Counted from the stretch's first letter, positions 9,345 to 19,091 are shown. The stretch is 64,000 bases of DNA from Mycolicibacterium aichiense (GCF_010726245.1 NZ_AP022561.1:3658001-3722000), one strand, 5' to 3'. Made by a program: numbers and translations. Notes: generated by a model not told the origin, from the sequence alone.

Positions 9345-10166
9345 ATGACACACAGCGACAGTCCGCGACCGCCTGAGGGTGACTGGCTCGGTACTCCGTT
9401 CTTGACGTTCACCCGGGAGGGCGCCTTCGGGGTGTGCACCCTGGATCGGCCCGAGGCGCGCAATGCCATGACACCGGCGATGTACTTCGGCATCAAGTAC
9501 GCGGTCAACCACGTGGGCGCTGATCCTGATTTGGCCGGCCTGCTCATCACCGGAACCGGCGACGTCTTCGCCCCCGGCGGCGACATGGGCGGCGGCGGGG
9601 TGGACAACTGGCTGACGTTCGGCGCGGCGTTGGGCATGGATGCGTTGCCGTTCGACACGCTGCGGCAGTCCGCCAAACCGGTGGTGGCCGCGGTCAACGG
9701 ACTGTGTCAGGGCGGCGGCCTGCAGATCGCGCTGTGCGCCGACATGGCGGTGGTCAGTGACCGCGCGACATTCCGCGTGCCGGAGCTCTACCGCGGGATC
9801 GCCGACACCTACTACAGCCAGATGCTGGCCCGGCTGATCGGGCCGGTCCGGACCCGCGACCTGATGTTCACCGGCCGCACGCTGACCGCCGACGAGGCGC
9901 TGGATTGGGGCATGGTCGCCCGGGTGGTCCCGCACGCCGACCTGGCCGAGACGGCACGGGACATCCTCGCCAGGTGCTGTCGCACCGCCCCCGTCGCACG
10001 GTCGGTGGTCAAGTCCAGCATCGACAACTACCTGGGGCTCTACGACCGGATCGGCATGCAGCGCAGTCTCGGATCGCCGGAGTCCATCGAAGGTTTCATG
10101 GCGTTCAAGGAACGCCGCTCGCCGGACTGGGTACATCCGGATCTGCGTATCGAGGGCAGGCTGTAG
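9345..10166 (+). CDS. Enoyl-CoA hydratase/isomerase family protein
   Basis: A 273-residue crotonase-fold protein. The oxyanion-hole segments are APGGDMGGGG near 76-85 and NGLCQGGGLQIALCAD near 118-133, and FRVPELYRGI supplies the Glu expected near the active site. The N-terminal 20 residues are polar. Crotonases hydrate, isomerise or hydrolyse acyl-CoA esters and the exact reaction cannot be read from sequence. The gene stands alone 33 bp after rbsK, with no other beta-oxidation gene beside it. Confidence 0.82.
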   Translation: MTHSDSPRPPEGDWLGTPFLTFTREGAFGVCTLDRPEARNAMTPAMYFGIKYAVNHVGADPDLAGLLITGTGDVFAPGGDMGGGGVDNWLTFGAALGMDALPFDTLRQSAKPVVAAVNGLCQGGGLQIALCADMAVVSDRATFRVPELYRGIADTYYSQMLARLIGPVRTRDLMFTGRTLTADEALDWGMVARVVPHADLAETARDILARCCRTAPVARSVVKSSIDNYLGLYDRIGMQRSLGSPESIEGFMAFKERRSPDWVHPDLRIEGRL

Positions 10167-10183
10167 TTCAGCCTGTTCTGAAT

Positions 10184-10199
10184 ACAGTGCCCGCTGTAC
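10184..10199. promoter_or_regulatory. Candidate ArsR/CmtR operator
   Basis: TACAG-N6-CTGTA forms a perfect 5-bp inverted repeat centred 18 bp before the ATG of the ArsR-type sensor, and several flanking bases also pair. The position is right for autorepression of the sensor-transporter pair. The assignment is inference from position and symmetry only. Confidence 0.4.
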
Positions 10200-10209
10200 T
10201 GTTGCGGGA

Positions 10210-10533
10210 ATGCAGAGCCTCACCCAGAGCGATGTGCTCGCCCGGTTCGGCGCCGCGTTGTCCGATCCCACCCGGGCCGACATTCTTCTTCTCCTGCGGG
10301 ACGGTCCCGGCTACCCGTCCGATCTGGCCGAGAAGATCGGCGTCTCACGTCAGATCCTGTCCAACCACCTGGCCTGCTTACGCGGCTGCGGGCTGGTGGT
10401 GGCCGAACCCGAAGGGCGGCGCAGCCGCTACGAGTTGGCCGACGCCCGGATCGCCAACGCTCTCGACGATCTGATCGGACTGGTGCTGACGGTCGACCCG
10501 GCGTGCTGCCCGGCCGCCGACGACTGCTGCTGA
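10210..10533 (+). CDS. CmtR-like ArsR-family metal-sensing repressor
   Basis: A 107-residue winged-helix repressor. DPTRADILLLL (19-29) and the recognition helix region SRQILSNHLACLRGCG (46-61) resemble M. tuberculosis CmtR, a Cd(II)/Pb(II) sensor. CmtR binds metal through two Cys in this helix and one C-terminal Cys. Here Cys56 and Cys60 are present, and the tail offers four more (Cys99, 100, 106, 107). The downstream transporter starts inside this stop codon (TGATG), so sensor and exporter are translationally coupled. Cd/Pb or another thiophilic metal is the likely ligand. Confidence 0.82.
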   Translation: MQSLTQSDVLARFGAALSDPTRADILLLLRDGPGYPSDLAEKIGVSRQILSNHLACLRGCGLVVAEPEGRRSRYELADARIANALDDLIGLVLTVDPACCPAADDCC

Positions 10534-11147
10534 TGGCCGACGCGCTATCCGCTACGCGCCGTGGGCAACTCGGGCGCCGGATCCGGTTGTTGGTGGCGGC
10601 CACGATCGCCTACAACCTCGTCGAGGCGGCCGTAGCGCTGACCGAGGGCGCGCGCGTCTCGTCTGCGGCGCTCATCGGCTTCGGGCTGGACTCGCTGATC
10701 GAGGTGTCCTCGGCGGCCGCCATCGCGTGGCAATTTTCGGCGAAAGACCCTGAGGCACGCGAGAAAACCGCGTTGCGGATCGTCGCGTTGTCTTTCTTCG
10801 CACTGGCGGTCTACGTGACCGTCGATGCGACCCTGGCGCTGGCCGGACAGCAGGAACCCCGACACTCCCCGATCGGCATCGGACTGGCGGCGGCCAGCCT
10901 GGCCATCATGCCGCTGCTGTCCTGGGCCCAACGCAGGGCAGGCTCAGAACTCGGTTCGCGATCGGCGGTGGCCGACTCCAAGCAGACCCTGCTGTGCACC
11001 TATCTGTCGGCGGTCCTGCTCGCCGGCCTGCTCCTCAACTCTGTCGCCGGGTGGTGGTGGGCCGACCCGATCGCCGCCCTCGTCATCGCCGGTGTGGCGG
11101 CACGCGAAGGTCGCGACGCGTGGCGCGGCGACAACTGCTGCCGCTGA
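10533..11147 (+). CDS. CDF-like cation transporter
   Basis: The ATG at 10533 overlaps the repressor stop by one base and gives 204 residues with five to six hydrophobic segments. GFGLDSLIEVSSA and RSAVADSKQTLLC resemble the paired helices of cation diffusion facilitators in which Asp residues bind metal; here the usual His is replaced. There is no C-terminal cytoplasmic metal domain, and the protein ends GDNCCR. Pairing with a CmtR-like sensor suggests efflux of a thiophilic metal across the plasma membrane. The stop abuts the convergent nadE stop. Confidence 0.75.
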   Translation: MADALSATRRGQLGRRIRLLVAATIAYNLVEAAVALTEGARVSSAALIGFGLDSLIEVSSAAAIAWQFSAKDPEAREKTALRIVALSFFALAVYVTVDATLALAGQQEPRHSPIGIGLAAASLAIMPLLSWAQRRAGSELGSRSAVADSKQTLLCTYLSAVLLAGLLLNSVAGWWWADPIAALVIAGVAAREGRDAWRGDNCCR

Positions 11148-13190
11148 TCAGTCCTCCGGAATCTCCTGCTCGATCTCGGCCAGCCAGATCCGCGCCGACA
11201 TGTCCGACGGCGCGCGCCAATCACCGCGCGGCGACAGCGATCCACCGTGCGACACCTTGGGCCCGTTCGGCAGAGCCGACCGCTTGAACTGACTGAACGA
11301 GTAGTAGCGCTGCGCGAAGATACTCAGCCAGTGCCGAATCTCCTTGAGCGAGTACGCCGGACGCTTGCCTTCGGGGAAGCCCGGTGGCCAAGTTCCGCCG
11401 GCGGGATCGCTCCACGCGTGCCACGCCAGGAACGCGATCTTGGACGGCCGGAAGCCGTACCGCAACACCTGGAAGAGCGAGAAATCCTGCAGCGAGTACG
11501 GGCCGACCTTGGCTTCGCTGCTCTGGATCTCCTCGTCCTCACCGGTCGGCACCAGTTCGGGGGTGATCTCGGTGTCCAGGACCGACTGCAGGATCTCGCC
11601 GACCTCATCGGAGAACTCTCCGGACGAGATCACCCAACGGATCAGGTGCTGGATAAGGGTTTTCGGCACTCCGCCGTTGACGTTGTAGTGCGACATCTGA
11701 TCGCCGACCCCGTAGGTCGACCAGCCCAGGCCGAGTTCGGACAGGTCACCGGTGCCCAGGACGATCCCGCCGCGCTGATTGGCGATCCGGAACAAGTAGT
11801 CGGTGCGCAGCCCCGCCTGCACATTCTCGAAGGTCACGTCGTACACCTTCTCGCCGCGGGAGAAAGGGTGACCGATCTCCGTCAGCATCAGCGTGGCGGT
11901 GTCCCGAATATCCAACTCGGAGAACGTGACTCCCAACGCCTGCGACAGCTTGATCGCATTACTCTTCGTGCGCTCACCCGTGGCGAATCCGGGCAGGGTG
12001 AACGCCAGGATGTCGCTGCGCGGGCGGCCTTCCCGGTCCATCGCCCGGGCGGCGACGATCAGCGCGTGCGTCGAGTCCAGGCCGCCGGATACCCCGATCA
12101 CGAGCTTCGGATAGTTCAGCGCACGTAGCCGCTGCTCGAGACCGGCGACCTGAATGTTGTAACCCTCGTAGCAATCCTGCTCCAGCCGAAGCGGATCGCT
12201 CGGCACGAACGGGAACCGCTCCACCTCGCGCATCAACCCGATGTCCCCGCTCGGCGGGTCGAGGCGGAACCCGATGCGCCGGAACGACGTCAACCGATCC
12301 TGATGATGGCGACGGTTGTCGTCGAAGGTGCCCATCCGGAGCCGCTCAGAGCGCAACAGGTCCAGGTCGACGTCGGCGACCGAGCGTCGCTCGCCCTTCG
12401 GAAACCGCTCGGATTCGGCCAGCAGACGGCCGTTTTCGTAGATCATCGTCTGGCCGTCCCAAGCCAGGTCGGTGCTGGACTCCCCCTCCCCGGCTGCGGC
12501 GTAGATGTAGGCGGCCAGGCAGCGCGCCGACGCCGAACGGGCCAGGAGCTTGCGGTCCTCGGCCCGTCCGATTGTGATCGGGCTGCCGGATAGGTTCGCC
12601 AACACCGTCGCACCCGCCAGCGCTGCCTCGGCGCTCGGCGGAATCGGGATGAACATGTCCTCGCAGATCTCGACGTGCAACACCAGCCCGGACACGTCGT
12701 CGGCGGCGAACAACAGGTCCGGACCGAAGGGCACGTCGACACCGCCAATCCGGATGGTGCCCGCCATGTCGTCGCCGGCCGCCACCTGGCGCCGTTCGTA
12801 GAACTCGCGGTAGTTCGGCAGATATGACTTCGGCACCACCCCGAGCACCGCCCCGCGGTGGATGACCACCGCGGTGTTGTAGATGCGATGCAGATACCGC
12901 AGCGGCGCACCGACCACCAGCACGCCGAACAGATCGGCCGACGCCGCGACGATGTCGAGCAGGGCAACCTCGACGGCGTCGAGCAACGAGTCCTGCAGCA
13001 GGATGTCTTCGATCGAGTAACCCGACAAGGTGAGCTCGGGGAACACCGTCACCGCGACGCTGTCCTGGTCATTGGCTCGCGCGATCCGCAGCACCGACTC
13101 GGCGTTGGCCGCGGGGTCCGCCAGCACCGTGTGGTGTGTGCAGGCAGCAACCCGCACGAACCCGTGCCGGTAGGCGGAGTAGAAATCCAT
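11148..13190 (-). CDS. nadE: Glutamine-dependent NAD+ synthetase
   Basis: The ATG at 13190 (MDFYSAYRHG) gives 680 residues, almost the length of M. tuberculosis NadE. An open frame continues upstream to 13841 but is only the shadow of the hydrolase gene. The N-terminal nitrilase-type glutaminase carries Glu52, Lys121 and Cys176, the same positions as in the M. tuberculosis enzyme. The C-terminal synthetase has the ATP pyrophosphatase loop SGGLDST. Ammonia from glutamine is channelled to amidate nicotinate adenine dinucleotide, the last step of NAD synthesis begun by NadD at 2746-3411. Confidence 0.96.
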   Translation of the reverse strand: MDFYSAYRHGFVRVAACTHHTVLADPAANAESVLRIARANDQDSVAVTVFPELTLSGYSIEDILLQDSLLDAVEVALLDIVAASADLFGVLVVGAPLRYLHRIYNTAVVIHRGAVLGVVPKSYLPNYREFYERRQVAAGDDMAGTIRIGGVDVPFGPDLLFAADDVSGLVLHVEICEDMFIPIPPSAEAALAGATVLANLSGSPITIGRAEDRKLLARSASARCLAAYIYAAAGEGESSTDLAWDGQTMIYENGRLLAESERFPKGERRSVADVDLDLLRSERLRMGTFDDNRRHHQDRLTSFRRIGFRLDPPSGDIGLMREVERFPFVPSDPLRLEQDCYEGYNIQVAGLEQRLRALNYPKLVIGVSGGLDSTHALIVAARAMDREGRPRSDILAFTLPGFATGERTKSNAIKLSQALGVTFSELDIRDTATLMLTEIGHPFSRGEKVYDVTFENVQAGLRTDYLFRIANQRGGIVLGTGDLSELGLGWSTYGVGDQMSHYNVNGGVPKTLIQHLIRWVISSGEFSDEVGEILQSVLDTEITPELVPTGEDEEIQSSEAKVGPYSLQDFSLFQVLRYGFRPSKIAFLAWHAWSDPAGGTWPPGFPEGKRPAYSLKEIRHWLSIFAQRYYSFSQFKRSALPNGPKVSHGGSLSPRGDWRAPSDMSARIWLAEIEQEIPED

Positions 13191-13289
13191 GGGCCCATTG
13201 TTGCCCGTCACTCCCGCGGCGGAAACGGGAACCACCCGTTCGGACGTCTCCGACGTGTCGTCGGGCGATGACGGGGTAGTCGCCAGGAC

Positions 13290-13829
13290 ATGTCCAATAC
13301 CGCGCTTTTGGTAGTCGACATGCTCAACGCCTACCAACATCCCGACGCCGACATGCTGGCCGGCAACGTCACCGACATCGTCGAGCCCCTGGCCGATCTG
13401 ATCACCGAGGCCAGGGACCGTGATGATGTCGAGTTGATCTACGTCAATGACAACTATGGCGACTTCACCGCCGAACCCAGTGACCTTGTCCGAAAAGCCC
13501 TGGAAGGGGTCCGGCCGGAGCTGGTCCGCCCGATTGCCCCACACGCGGGCGCCCGGGTCATGACGAAGGTGCGGCACAGCGCCTTCTACGCCACCCCGCT
13601 GGATTACCTGCTGACCCGGCTGGAAGTCGACACAGTGATCCTCACCGGGCAGGTCACCGAACAGTGCATCCTCTACAGCGCTCTGGACGCCTACGTCCGT
13701 CACTACGACGTGGTGGTACCCAAAGACACGGTGGCCCACATCGACGCCGAGCTCGGGGCGGCCGCCCTCGCCATGATGGAGCGCAACATGAGCGCCGAGA
13801 TCGTCGCCGCGGCCAAGTGCCTGCCCTGA
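13290..13829 (+). CDS. Isochorismatase-family cysteine hydrolase
   Basis: The product has 179 residues. The catalytic triad of the family is complete: Asp10 (LLVVDML), Lys93 (MTKVRHSAF) and Cys126 (GQVTEQCILYSALDAY). Family members hydrolyse amides such as nicotinamide or N-carbamoyl compounds, or vinyl ethers. Divergence from nadE, with 99 bp between the starts, invites a nicotinamidase guess, but the metal-binding His residues of nicotinamidases are not obvious. Substrate unknown. Confidence 0.82.
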   Translation: MSNTALLVVDMLNAYQHPDADMLAGNVTDIVEPLADLITEARDRDDVELIYVNDNYGDFTAEPSDLVRKALEGVRPELVRPIAPHAGARVMTKVRHSAFYATPLDYLLTRLEVDTVILTGQVTEQCILYSALDAYVRHYDVVVPKDTVAHIDAELGAAALAMMERNMSAEIVAAAKCLP

Positions 13830-13955
13830 GAGCACCGCCAAATAGGTTGAGCAGGAGCCGTTTCGAGTAGTGCTCTACGCGCTCGTTCGGTGCGGCACGG
13901 TCGTAGGTTTGCCTGATCGGCCGGAATCGCCGGCCTGCCAGATCGGGGGATCGAA

Positions 13956-14213
13956 ATGTTGTCTGCGCTTTCTGTTCACGCGCCTGTTCACCCGCGAGTC
14001 GTCGACACCAGGCCGACCGTGCTGATCACCGAACACGAGGTGAGGATGCTGACGGCTGCCACCATCTCCGCGCACCCCAAGGCGGGCATGGTCTCGCGCT
14101 GGATCGCGGCGCACCGGGCGGCTCACGAGGCTCATGTCAGCCATCGCCGGCTTGTCGCCCACTACGACTTTCTGGAGTATTCCGCCATGTCCCGGGCTAT
14201 GGAACGGCTATGA
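13956..14213 (+). CDS. Small hypothetical protein
   Basis: An 85-residue ORF beginning MLSALSVHAPVHP. A GGGGGA sequence six bases before the ATG is a good ribosome binding site and codon use is GC3-rich like the neighbours. The middle (PTVLITEHEVRMLTAAT) and a His-rich stretch (AAHRAAHEAHVSHRRLVAH) show no domain I recognise. No signal peptide or membrane helix. It lies alone between two forward genes. Function unknown. Confidence 0.55.
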   Translation: MLSALSVHAPVHPRVVDTRPTVLITEHEVRMLTAATISAHPKAGMVSRWIAAHRAAHEAHVSHRRLVAHYDFLEYSAMSRAMERL

Positions 14214-14289
14214 AGCCTGACGCTTCCGTAACGGCCGTTCGCGCTCGCACGATGAGGCAAGCAGCAAGTTGACCTGGGTCGGAGGAAGA

Positions 14290-14865
14290 GTGCGACGTCG
14301 ATGGAAAGCCGCCTGCGGCTCCCTGCTTCTTGTCGTCGCCACGCTGATCGGTGAGATCATGCCGGCTGCGGCCCAGGCTGAACCGGTAGCCGCCAAGGAC
14401 TTCTCCAACCCGGCGATCGTCGTTTTGGGTTACGGCCTGCTGCCGGACGGCTCGATGCGGATGATCCTGCGACGCCGGGTGCTGACCGGGCTCGCGGTGG
14501 CGCAGATGTACCCGCACTCCCCGATCATCGTCACCGGCGGTAACCCGCAGAACGGCGTGACCGAAGCCGCCCAGATGCGCCGCATGCTGTTGATGCTCAA
14601 CTTCCCCGACAGCCGGATCATCGTCGAGGACCGGGCCAACAGCACCGTGCAGAACGCGCAGTTCTCGGTGCCGCTGGCCAAGAAAGCCGGCACCTCGGGC
14701 ATCATCCTGGTGACGTCGTCGACCCATCAGGGCCGCGCTGACGGCGATTTCGTCGACGCCGGCGCCAATCTGCTGGCCACCGTGAGCTATCCGGACGGCA
14801 ACCCGACGCTGAACATCACGCAGTTCGCTCACGACGTACTGAGCCCGCTGACCAACTTCGGCTAG
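14290..14865 (+). CDS. DUF218/YdcF-like exported protein
   Basis: GTG at 14290 follows a GGAGGAAGA site and gives 191 residues; a TTG at 14269 in the same frame is the alternative. The N-terminus is a signal sequence (RRRWKAACGSLLLVV, cleavage near AAA/QAE). The DUF218 core follows: a VVLGYGL strand, IIVTGGNPQNGVTEA with the conserved Glu, and ILVTSSTHQGRA. YdcF/SanA-type proteins lie at the cell surface and are linked to envelope integrity; their chemistry is unsettled. No operon partner. Confidence 0.78.
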   Translation: MRRRWKAACGSLLLVVATLIGEIMPAAAQAEPVAAKDFSNPAIVVLGYGLLPDGSMRMILRRRVLTGLAVAQMYPHSPIIVTGGNPQNGVTEAAQMRRMLLMLNFPDSRIIVEDRANSTVQNAQFSVPLAKKAGTSGIILVTSSTHQGRADGDFVDAGANLLATVSYPDGNPTLNITQFAHDVLSPLTNFG

Positions 14866-14884
14866 CCCGCCTACTCTGGAGGGC

Positions 14885-15721
14885 GTGGAAAGCCCCGAAC
14901 TGGTCTCGTTGTTGGCGGGCCGGCGCGTGGCCGTGCTCACCGGTGCCGGGATCTCCACCGACTCGGGCATTCCCGACTATCGCGGCCCGGATTCGCCGCC
15001 GGCCAATCCGATGACGATCCGACAGTTCACCTCGAGTCAGGCCTACCGGCAGCGCTATTGGGCGCGCAATCACCTGGGCTGGCGGCACATGGCCCAGACC
15101 ATGCCCAACGCCGGGCACCGGGCGCTGGCCCGTCTGGAACGCGCCGGCGTGGTCACCGGCATCATCACTCAGAACGTGGACCTGCTGCACACCAAGGCGG
15201 GCAGCCGCAATGTCATCAACCTGCACGGCACCTACGCGCAGGTGGTGTGCCTGGACTGCGGGTACACCATGTCGCGCGCCGCGCTGGCCGACGAACTCGA
15301 GGCGGCCAACCCGGGATTCGCCGAACGCGCCGAGCGGCTCGGCGGTATCGCCGTCGCACCCGACGCCGACGCCATGGTCACCGACACCGAGTCGTTCCGG
15401 TTCATCGACTGCCCGTCGTGCGGCGGCATGCTCAAACCCGACATCGTCTACTTCGGCGAGAGCGTGCACAAAGATGTTGTGGCCCAAGCATATTCACTGG
15501 TCGACGACTCCGATGCACTGCTGGTGGCCGGGTCCTCGCTGACGGTGTTCTCCGGCTACCGGTTCGTCCGGCACGCCGCCGCGCTGGGCATGCCGATCGC
15601 GATCATCAATCGCGGCGCCACCCGCGGGGACGCGCTGGCCACCGTCACCGTGGACAGCGGCTGTTCGCCGATGCTGGCGTTGCTGGCCGACGAGCTGTCC
15701 GGGTGGGTCTCCGCGAACTAG
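14885..15721 (+). CDS. Sir2-family NAD-dependent protein deacylase
   Basis: This 278-residue protein has a GTG start at 14885. The sirtuin motifs are present: [14 protein letters not shown] at 20-33, TQNVD at 95-99 and the catalytic His114 in NLHG. A complete Zn site is formed by Cys122, Cys125, Cys176 and Cys179. Sirtuins remove acyl groups from lysine while splitting NAD to nicotinamide. The ARPDADAM-like insert around 155-170 suggests the SirTM or class II type rather than CobB, but this is not certain. The stop overlaps the convergent proB stop by 4 bp. Confidence 0.9.
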   Translation: MESPELVSLLAGRRVAVLTGAGISTDSGIPDYRGPDSPPANPMTIRQFTSSQAYRQRYWARNHLGWRHMAQTMPNAGHRALARLERAGVVTGIITQNVDLLHTKAGSRNVINLHGTYAQVVCLDCGYTMSRAALADELEAANPGFAERAERLGGIAVAPDADAMVTDTESFRFIDCPSCGGMLKPDIVYFGESVHKDVVAQAYSLVDDSDALLVAGSSLTVFSGYRFVRHAAALGMPIAIINRGATRGDALATVTVDSGCSPMLALLADELSGWVSAN

Positions 15722-16818
15722 ACGGCCACCAGATCGTCGGCATGCACTGCGGGACGGCGCATTTCGGCAGGCAGGTCCGAGGTCGAGCGGCCGATCATGG
15801 TCGTCAGCTCACCGGCGTCGTAGGCCACCACCCCGCGGGCGACCATCTCACCGTCGGCGTCGCGAAGTTCCACGACGTCGCCGCCGAAGAACCGGCCCGA
15901 CACCCCGGTGATACCCGCGGCCAGCAGCGACCGGCGCTGCTTGACCACAGCCCGGACCGCCCCGGGATCGAGCGTGAGTGCACCGGACGCTTCGGCCGCG
16001 TAGCGAACCCAGAATCGCCGCGCCGACATCCGGTCCGGCCGCGGCGCGAACACCGTGCCCACCGACGCGTCGGTCAGGGCGGCGGCAGCGGCGTCGGCGG
16101 CGGCCAGCAGCACCGGAACTCCGGCGTCCGCGGCCAGCAGCGCCGACGACAGTTTGGACCGCATCCCCCCGGTGCCCAGCCGGCTGCCCTCACCGGCCAC
16201 CACCCCGCCGAGGTCGTCGGGCCCGCTCACTTCCGGGATGAAGCGGGCGTCGGACTTGCGCGGGTCGGCGTCATAGAGTCCGTCGATATCGGACAACAGG
16301 ATCAGCGCGTCGGCGCCGACGAGATGAGCCACCAGCGCCGAGAGCCGGTCGTTGTCGCCGAAGCGAATCTCGTTGGTGGCCACGGTGTCGTTCTCGTTGA
16401 CGATCGCCACCGCATGCAGTGAGCGCAGCCGGTCCAGCGTGCGCTGGGCGTTGGTGTGCTGCACCCGCATCGAGATGTCGTGCGCGGTGAGCAGCACCTG
16501 GCCGACAGTGCGGTCGTAGCGGGCGAAGGCCGCACTCCACGCGTTGACCAACGCGACCTGCCCGACGCTGGCGGCAGCCTGCTTGGTCGCCAGATCGGTG
16601 GGGCGCCGGTTCAGCCCGAGCGGCTCGATCCCGGCGGCGATCGCACCCGAGGACACGATCACGACATCGGAGCCGGCCTTCATCCGTGCCTCGATCGCCT
16701 CGACCAGCTTCGCCAGCCGGCCGGCGTCGAACAACCCGGATTTCGTGGTCAGTGCCGTGGTGCCGATCTTGACGACGACGCTGCGCGCCGTGCGCACGGC
16801 GTCGCGGTACTGGCTCAC
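15718..16818 (-). CDS. proB: Glutamate 5-kinase
   Basis: A 366-residue enzyme that phosphorylates glutamate to gamma-glutamyl phosphate, the first step of proline synthesis, feeding ProA. The amino-acid-kinase domain (about 1-265) has [19 protein letters not shown] and [17 protein letters not shown]; a PUA domain follows (about 280-366). Feedback inhibition by proline is general for the family. The ATG overlaps the obg stop by 4 bp, so proB is the last gene of the rplU-rpmA-obg-proB run, as in Rv2439c. Confidence 0.95.
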   Translation of the reverse strand: MSQYRDAVRTARSVVVKIGTTALTTKSGLFDAGRLAKLVEAIEARMKAGSDVVIVSSGAIAAGIEPLGLNRRPTDLATKQAAASVGQVALVNAWSAAFARYDRTVGQVLLTAHDISMRVQHTNAQRTLDRLRSLHAVAIVNENDTVATNEIRFGDNDRLSALVAHLVGADALILLSDIDGLYDADPRKSDARFIPEVSGPDDLGGVVAGEGSRLGTGGMRSKLSSALLAADAGVPVLLAAADAAAAALTDASVGTVFAPRPDRMSARRFWVRYAAEASGALTLDPGAVRAVVKQRRSLLAAGITGVSGRFFGGDVVELRDADGEMVARGVVAYDAGELTTMIGRSTSDLPAEMRRPAVHADDLVAV

Positions 16819-18263
16819 GCTTCGTCCCCGTGCTCACGACGCTGGCGGCGCGCCTCCTTGCGCTCGTCGGCACCGATCCGGTCGGTCTGCTCCAGCCGGG
16901 CATCGGTACCACGGCCGGTCGGTACGACGTCGACACCGGCCGGAGTCTGCGGCTCCCAGTCGAACGTCATGTCGCCGATGGTGACCGCGCAGCCCGGTTT
17001 GGCGCCGAGTTTGCGCAGTTGGTCTTCCACCCCGAGGCGGGCCAGCCGGTCGCCGAGATAGCCGACGGCTTCGTCATTGTCGAAGTTCGTTTGCGCGATC
17101 CACCGTTCGGGTCGCACGCCGCGCACCACGAAACCGCCGGAGTTGTGCGGGTCGGCCTCGACGGTGAACCCGGTCTGGTCGACCGGGACCGGCCGGATCA
17201 CCGGGCGGCGCGGCACCACCTCGGGCTGGGCCGCCTGGTAGGCCGCCACCATGTCCCACAGCGCGAAAGTCAACTCGCGCAAGCCTTCCCGGCTCACGGT
17301 CGACACCTCGAAGACCGGCCAGCCGCGCGCCTCGATGTCGGGGCGCACGAAGTCGGCCAACTCCCTGGCCTCGGGAACGTCGATCTTGTTGAGCACCACC
17401 GCCCGCGGCCGGTCGGCCAGGTCACCAAGCGTCGTATCGCCTTGCAGCGTCGGGCGATACGCGGCCAGTTCGGCTTCCAGTGCGTCGATGTCGGAGATCG
17501 GGTCGCGGCCCGGTTCGAGGGTGGCGCAGTCGACCACGTGCACCAGCAGCGCGCAGCGTTCGATGTGGCGCAGGAAGTCCAGGCCGAGACCGCGACCTTC
17601 CGAGGCGCCGGGGATCAAACCGGGGACGTCGGCGACGGTGAACGTGTGATCCCCCGCCGACACGACACCGAGATTGGGCACCAGGGTTGTGAACGGGTAG
17701 TCCGCGATCTTGGGCTTGGCCGCCGAGATCACCGACACCAGTGAGGATTTACCTGCCGACGGGAACCCGATCAGACCGACGTCGGCGACCGTTTTGAGTT
17801 CCAGAGTGAGTTCGCGTTCCTCACCCTTCTCGCCGAGCAGCGCGAACCCCGGTGCCTTGCGGGCTCGCGACGCCAAGGCGGCGTTCCCCAGCCCGCCGCG
17901 GCCACCCTCGGCGGCGACGAAACGGGTGCCTGCACCGACCAGGTCGGCCAACAGCCGCCCGTCGGAATCGAGTACGACGGTGCCGTCGGGAACCTTCACT
18001 TCGAGATCGGAGCCGTTGGCGCCCTCGCGGTTGCTGCCCATGCCCTGCGTGCCGGACTGGGCCGCGACATGCGGGTGGAAGTGGAAGTCGAGCAGGGTGT
18101 GCACCTGCGGGTCCACGATGAGCACGACGCTGCCGCCGCGACCGCCGTTACCGCCGTCGGGCCCACCGAGTGGCTTGAATTTTTCCCGGTGCACCGAGGC
18201 GCAGCCGTTTCCCCCGCTGCCCGCACGGGCATGGATGACGACGCGGTCGACGAAACGAGGCAT
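16815..18263 (-). CDS. obg: GTPase Obg/CgtA
   Basis: This 482-residue ribosome-associated GTPase acts in large-subunit assembly and stress responses. The glycine-rich Obg fold fills residues 1-158, the GTPase domain carries P-loop GFPSAGKSS at 166-174 and NKIDVPE for guanine recognition, and an OCT domain follows (about 350-430). The C-terminal 40 residues are charged and probably flexible. Order rplU-rpmA-obg is the usual bacterial one. An unusual palindrome lies in the 85-bp gap before its start. Confidence 0.96.
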   Translation of the reverse strand: MPRFVDRVVIHARAGSGGNGCASVHREKFKPLGGPDGGNGGRGGSVVLIVDPQVHTLLDFHFHPHVAAQSGTQGMGSNREGANGSDLEVKVPDGTVVLDSDGRLLADLVGAGTRFVAAEGGRGGLGNAALASRARKAPGFALLGEKGEERELTLELKTVADVGLIGFPSAGKSSLVSVISAAKPKIADYPFTTLVPNLGVVSAGDHTFTVADVPGLIPGASEGRGLGLDFLRHIERCALLVHVVDCATLEPGRDPISDIDALEAELAAYRPTLQGDTTLGDLADRPRAVVLNKIDVPEARELADFVRPDIEARGWPVFEVSTVSREGLRELTFALWDMVAAYQAAQPEVVPRRPVIRPVPVDQTGFTVEADPHNSGGFVVRGVRPERWIAQTNFDNDEAVGYLGDRLARLGVEDQLRKLGAKPGCAVTIGDMTFDWEPQTPAGVDVVPTGRGTDARLEQTDRIGADERKEARRQRREHGDEA

Positions 18264-18283
18264 CGGAGCGTCCTTTCAATCGT

Positions 18284-18338
18284 CGAGTGTGAATCGGATG
18301 CGAGTTATGGGTCTGACCTCGCAGTGGATTCACACTCG
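18284..18338. repeat. Long interrupted palindrome between rpmA and obg
   Basis: The outer arms, 18284-18295 and 18327-18338, are perfect 12-bp inverted repeats (CGAGTGTGAATC and its complement). Inside them a 3 x 3 mismatch leads to a second 6-bp stem (TGCGAG 18299-18304, CTCGCA 18318-18323) around a 13-base loop. No T run follows on either strand, so it is not a classical intrinsic terminator. It lies in the mRNA leader of obg and could be a processing site, an attenuator or a protein-binding site. Confidence 0.6.
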
Positions 18339-18348
18339 CGATGCAGAC

Positions 18349-18612
18349 CTACTCCGGTCGCGCGGCGCGAACGATGTTGACGGTCTTGCGACCGCGCTTG
18401 ACGCCGAACTCCACGAGGCCGGGGGCCGTGGCGAACAGGGTGTCGTCACCGCCGCGGCCGACGTTCACGCCCGGGTGGAAGTGGGTGCCACGCTGGCGGA
18501 CGAGGATCTCGCCGGCCTTGACGAGCTGGCCGCCGAAGCGCTTGACGCCGAGGCGCTGGGCGTTGGAATCGCGACCGTTGCGTGAGCTGGAAGCGCCCTT
18601 TTTGTGTGCCAT
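18349..18612 (-). CDS. rpmA: 50S ribosomal protein L27
   Basis: An 87-residue protein starting [17 protein letters not shown], the conserved N-terminus of L27 that reaches the peptidyl-transferase centre. [20 protein letters not shown] and GTHFHPG are also diagnostic. It has no cleaved N-terminal extension of the Firmicutes kind. It lies 9 bp after rplU and is co-transcribed with it. Confidence 0.97.
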   Translation of the reverse strand: MAHKKGASSSRNGRDSNAQRLGVKRFGGQLVKAGEILVRQRGTHFHPGVNVGRGGDDTLFATAPGLVEFGVKRGRKTVNIVRAARPE

Positions 18613-18621
18613 GTCAGCTCC

Positions 18622-18933
18622 CTACTTGATTCCGGTGACCTTGAGCACCGTCAGCGGCTGACGGTGACCCTGCCGCTTGTGGTAGCCGGTCTTGTTCTTG
18701 AACTTGTGGATGCGGATCTTCGGACCCTTGGTGTGCTCGAGCACCTCACCGGTGACCGCGACCTTCTCCAGGGCCTTGGCGTCGCTGGTCACCGTGGCGC
18801 CGTCGACGACGAGGGCGACCGGCAGCGACACCGAGGCGCCGGCCTCGGCCTCGAGCTTCTCGACCTTGACTATGTCTCCAACGGCGACCTTGTACTGCTT
18901 GCCACCGGTCTTGACGATTGCGTACGTCGCCAT
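18622..18933 (-). CDS. rplU: 50S ribosomal protein L21
   Basis: A 103-residue protein starting [16 protein letters not shown], diagnostic for L21, and ending in the RNA-binding [14 protein letters not shown] segment. It is the first gene of the rplU-rpmA-obg-proB run. The 158 bp between it and the upstream rne stop probably contain its promoter, but no clear hexamers were identified. Confidence 0.97.
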   Translation of the reverse strand: MATYAIVKTGGKQYKVAVGDIVKVEKLEAEAGASVSLPVALVVDGATVTSDAKALEKVAVTGEVLEHTKGPKIRIHKFKNKTGYHKRQGHRQPLTVLKVTGIK

Positions 18934-19091
18934 CGTGTCCTTCGCTCTGCTCTGTGCGGGCGCGCGCTAACCGAGGCTGCGTGCGCGGGTCTTGGGGTGC
19001 GGGATCTTGAGCCCGCTGCCACCGGCGACGGACGCCTGGCGACAACTGGTCAAGGGTACGTGACCAGCACCGGGAGGGTCAAACCGCCACC

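Noticed and set aside
11148..13841. 897-codon reading of the nadE frame
   Set aside because: The extra 217 codons lie antisense to the hydrolase gene; the NadE catalytic residues number correctly only from the ATG at 13190.
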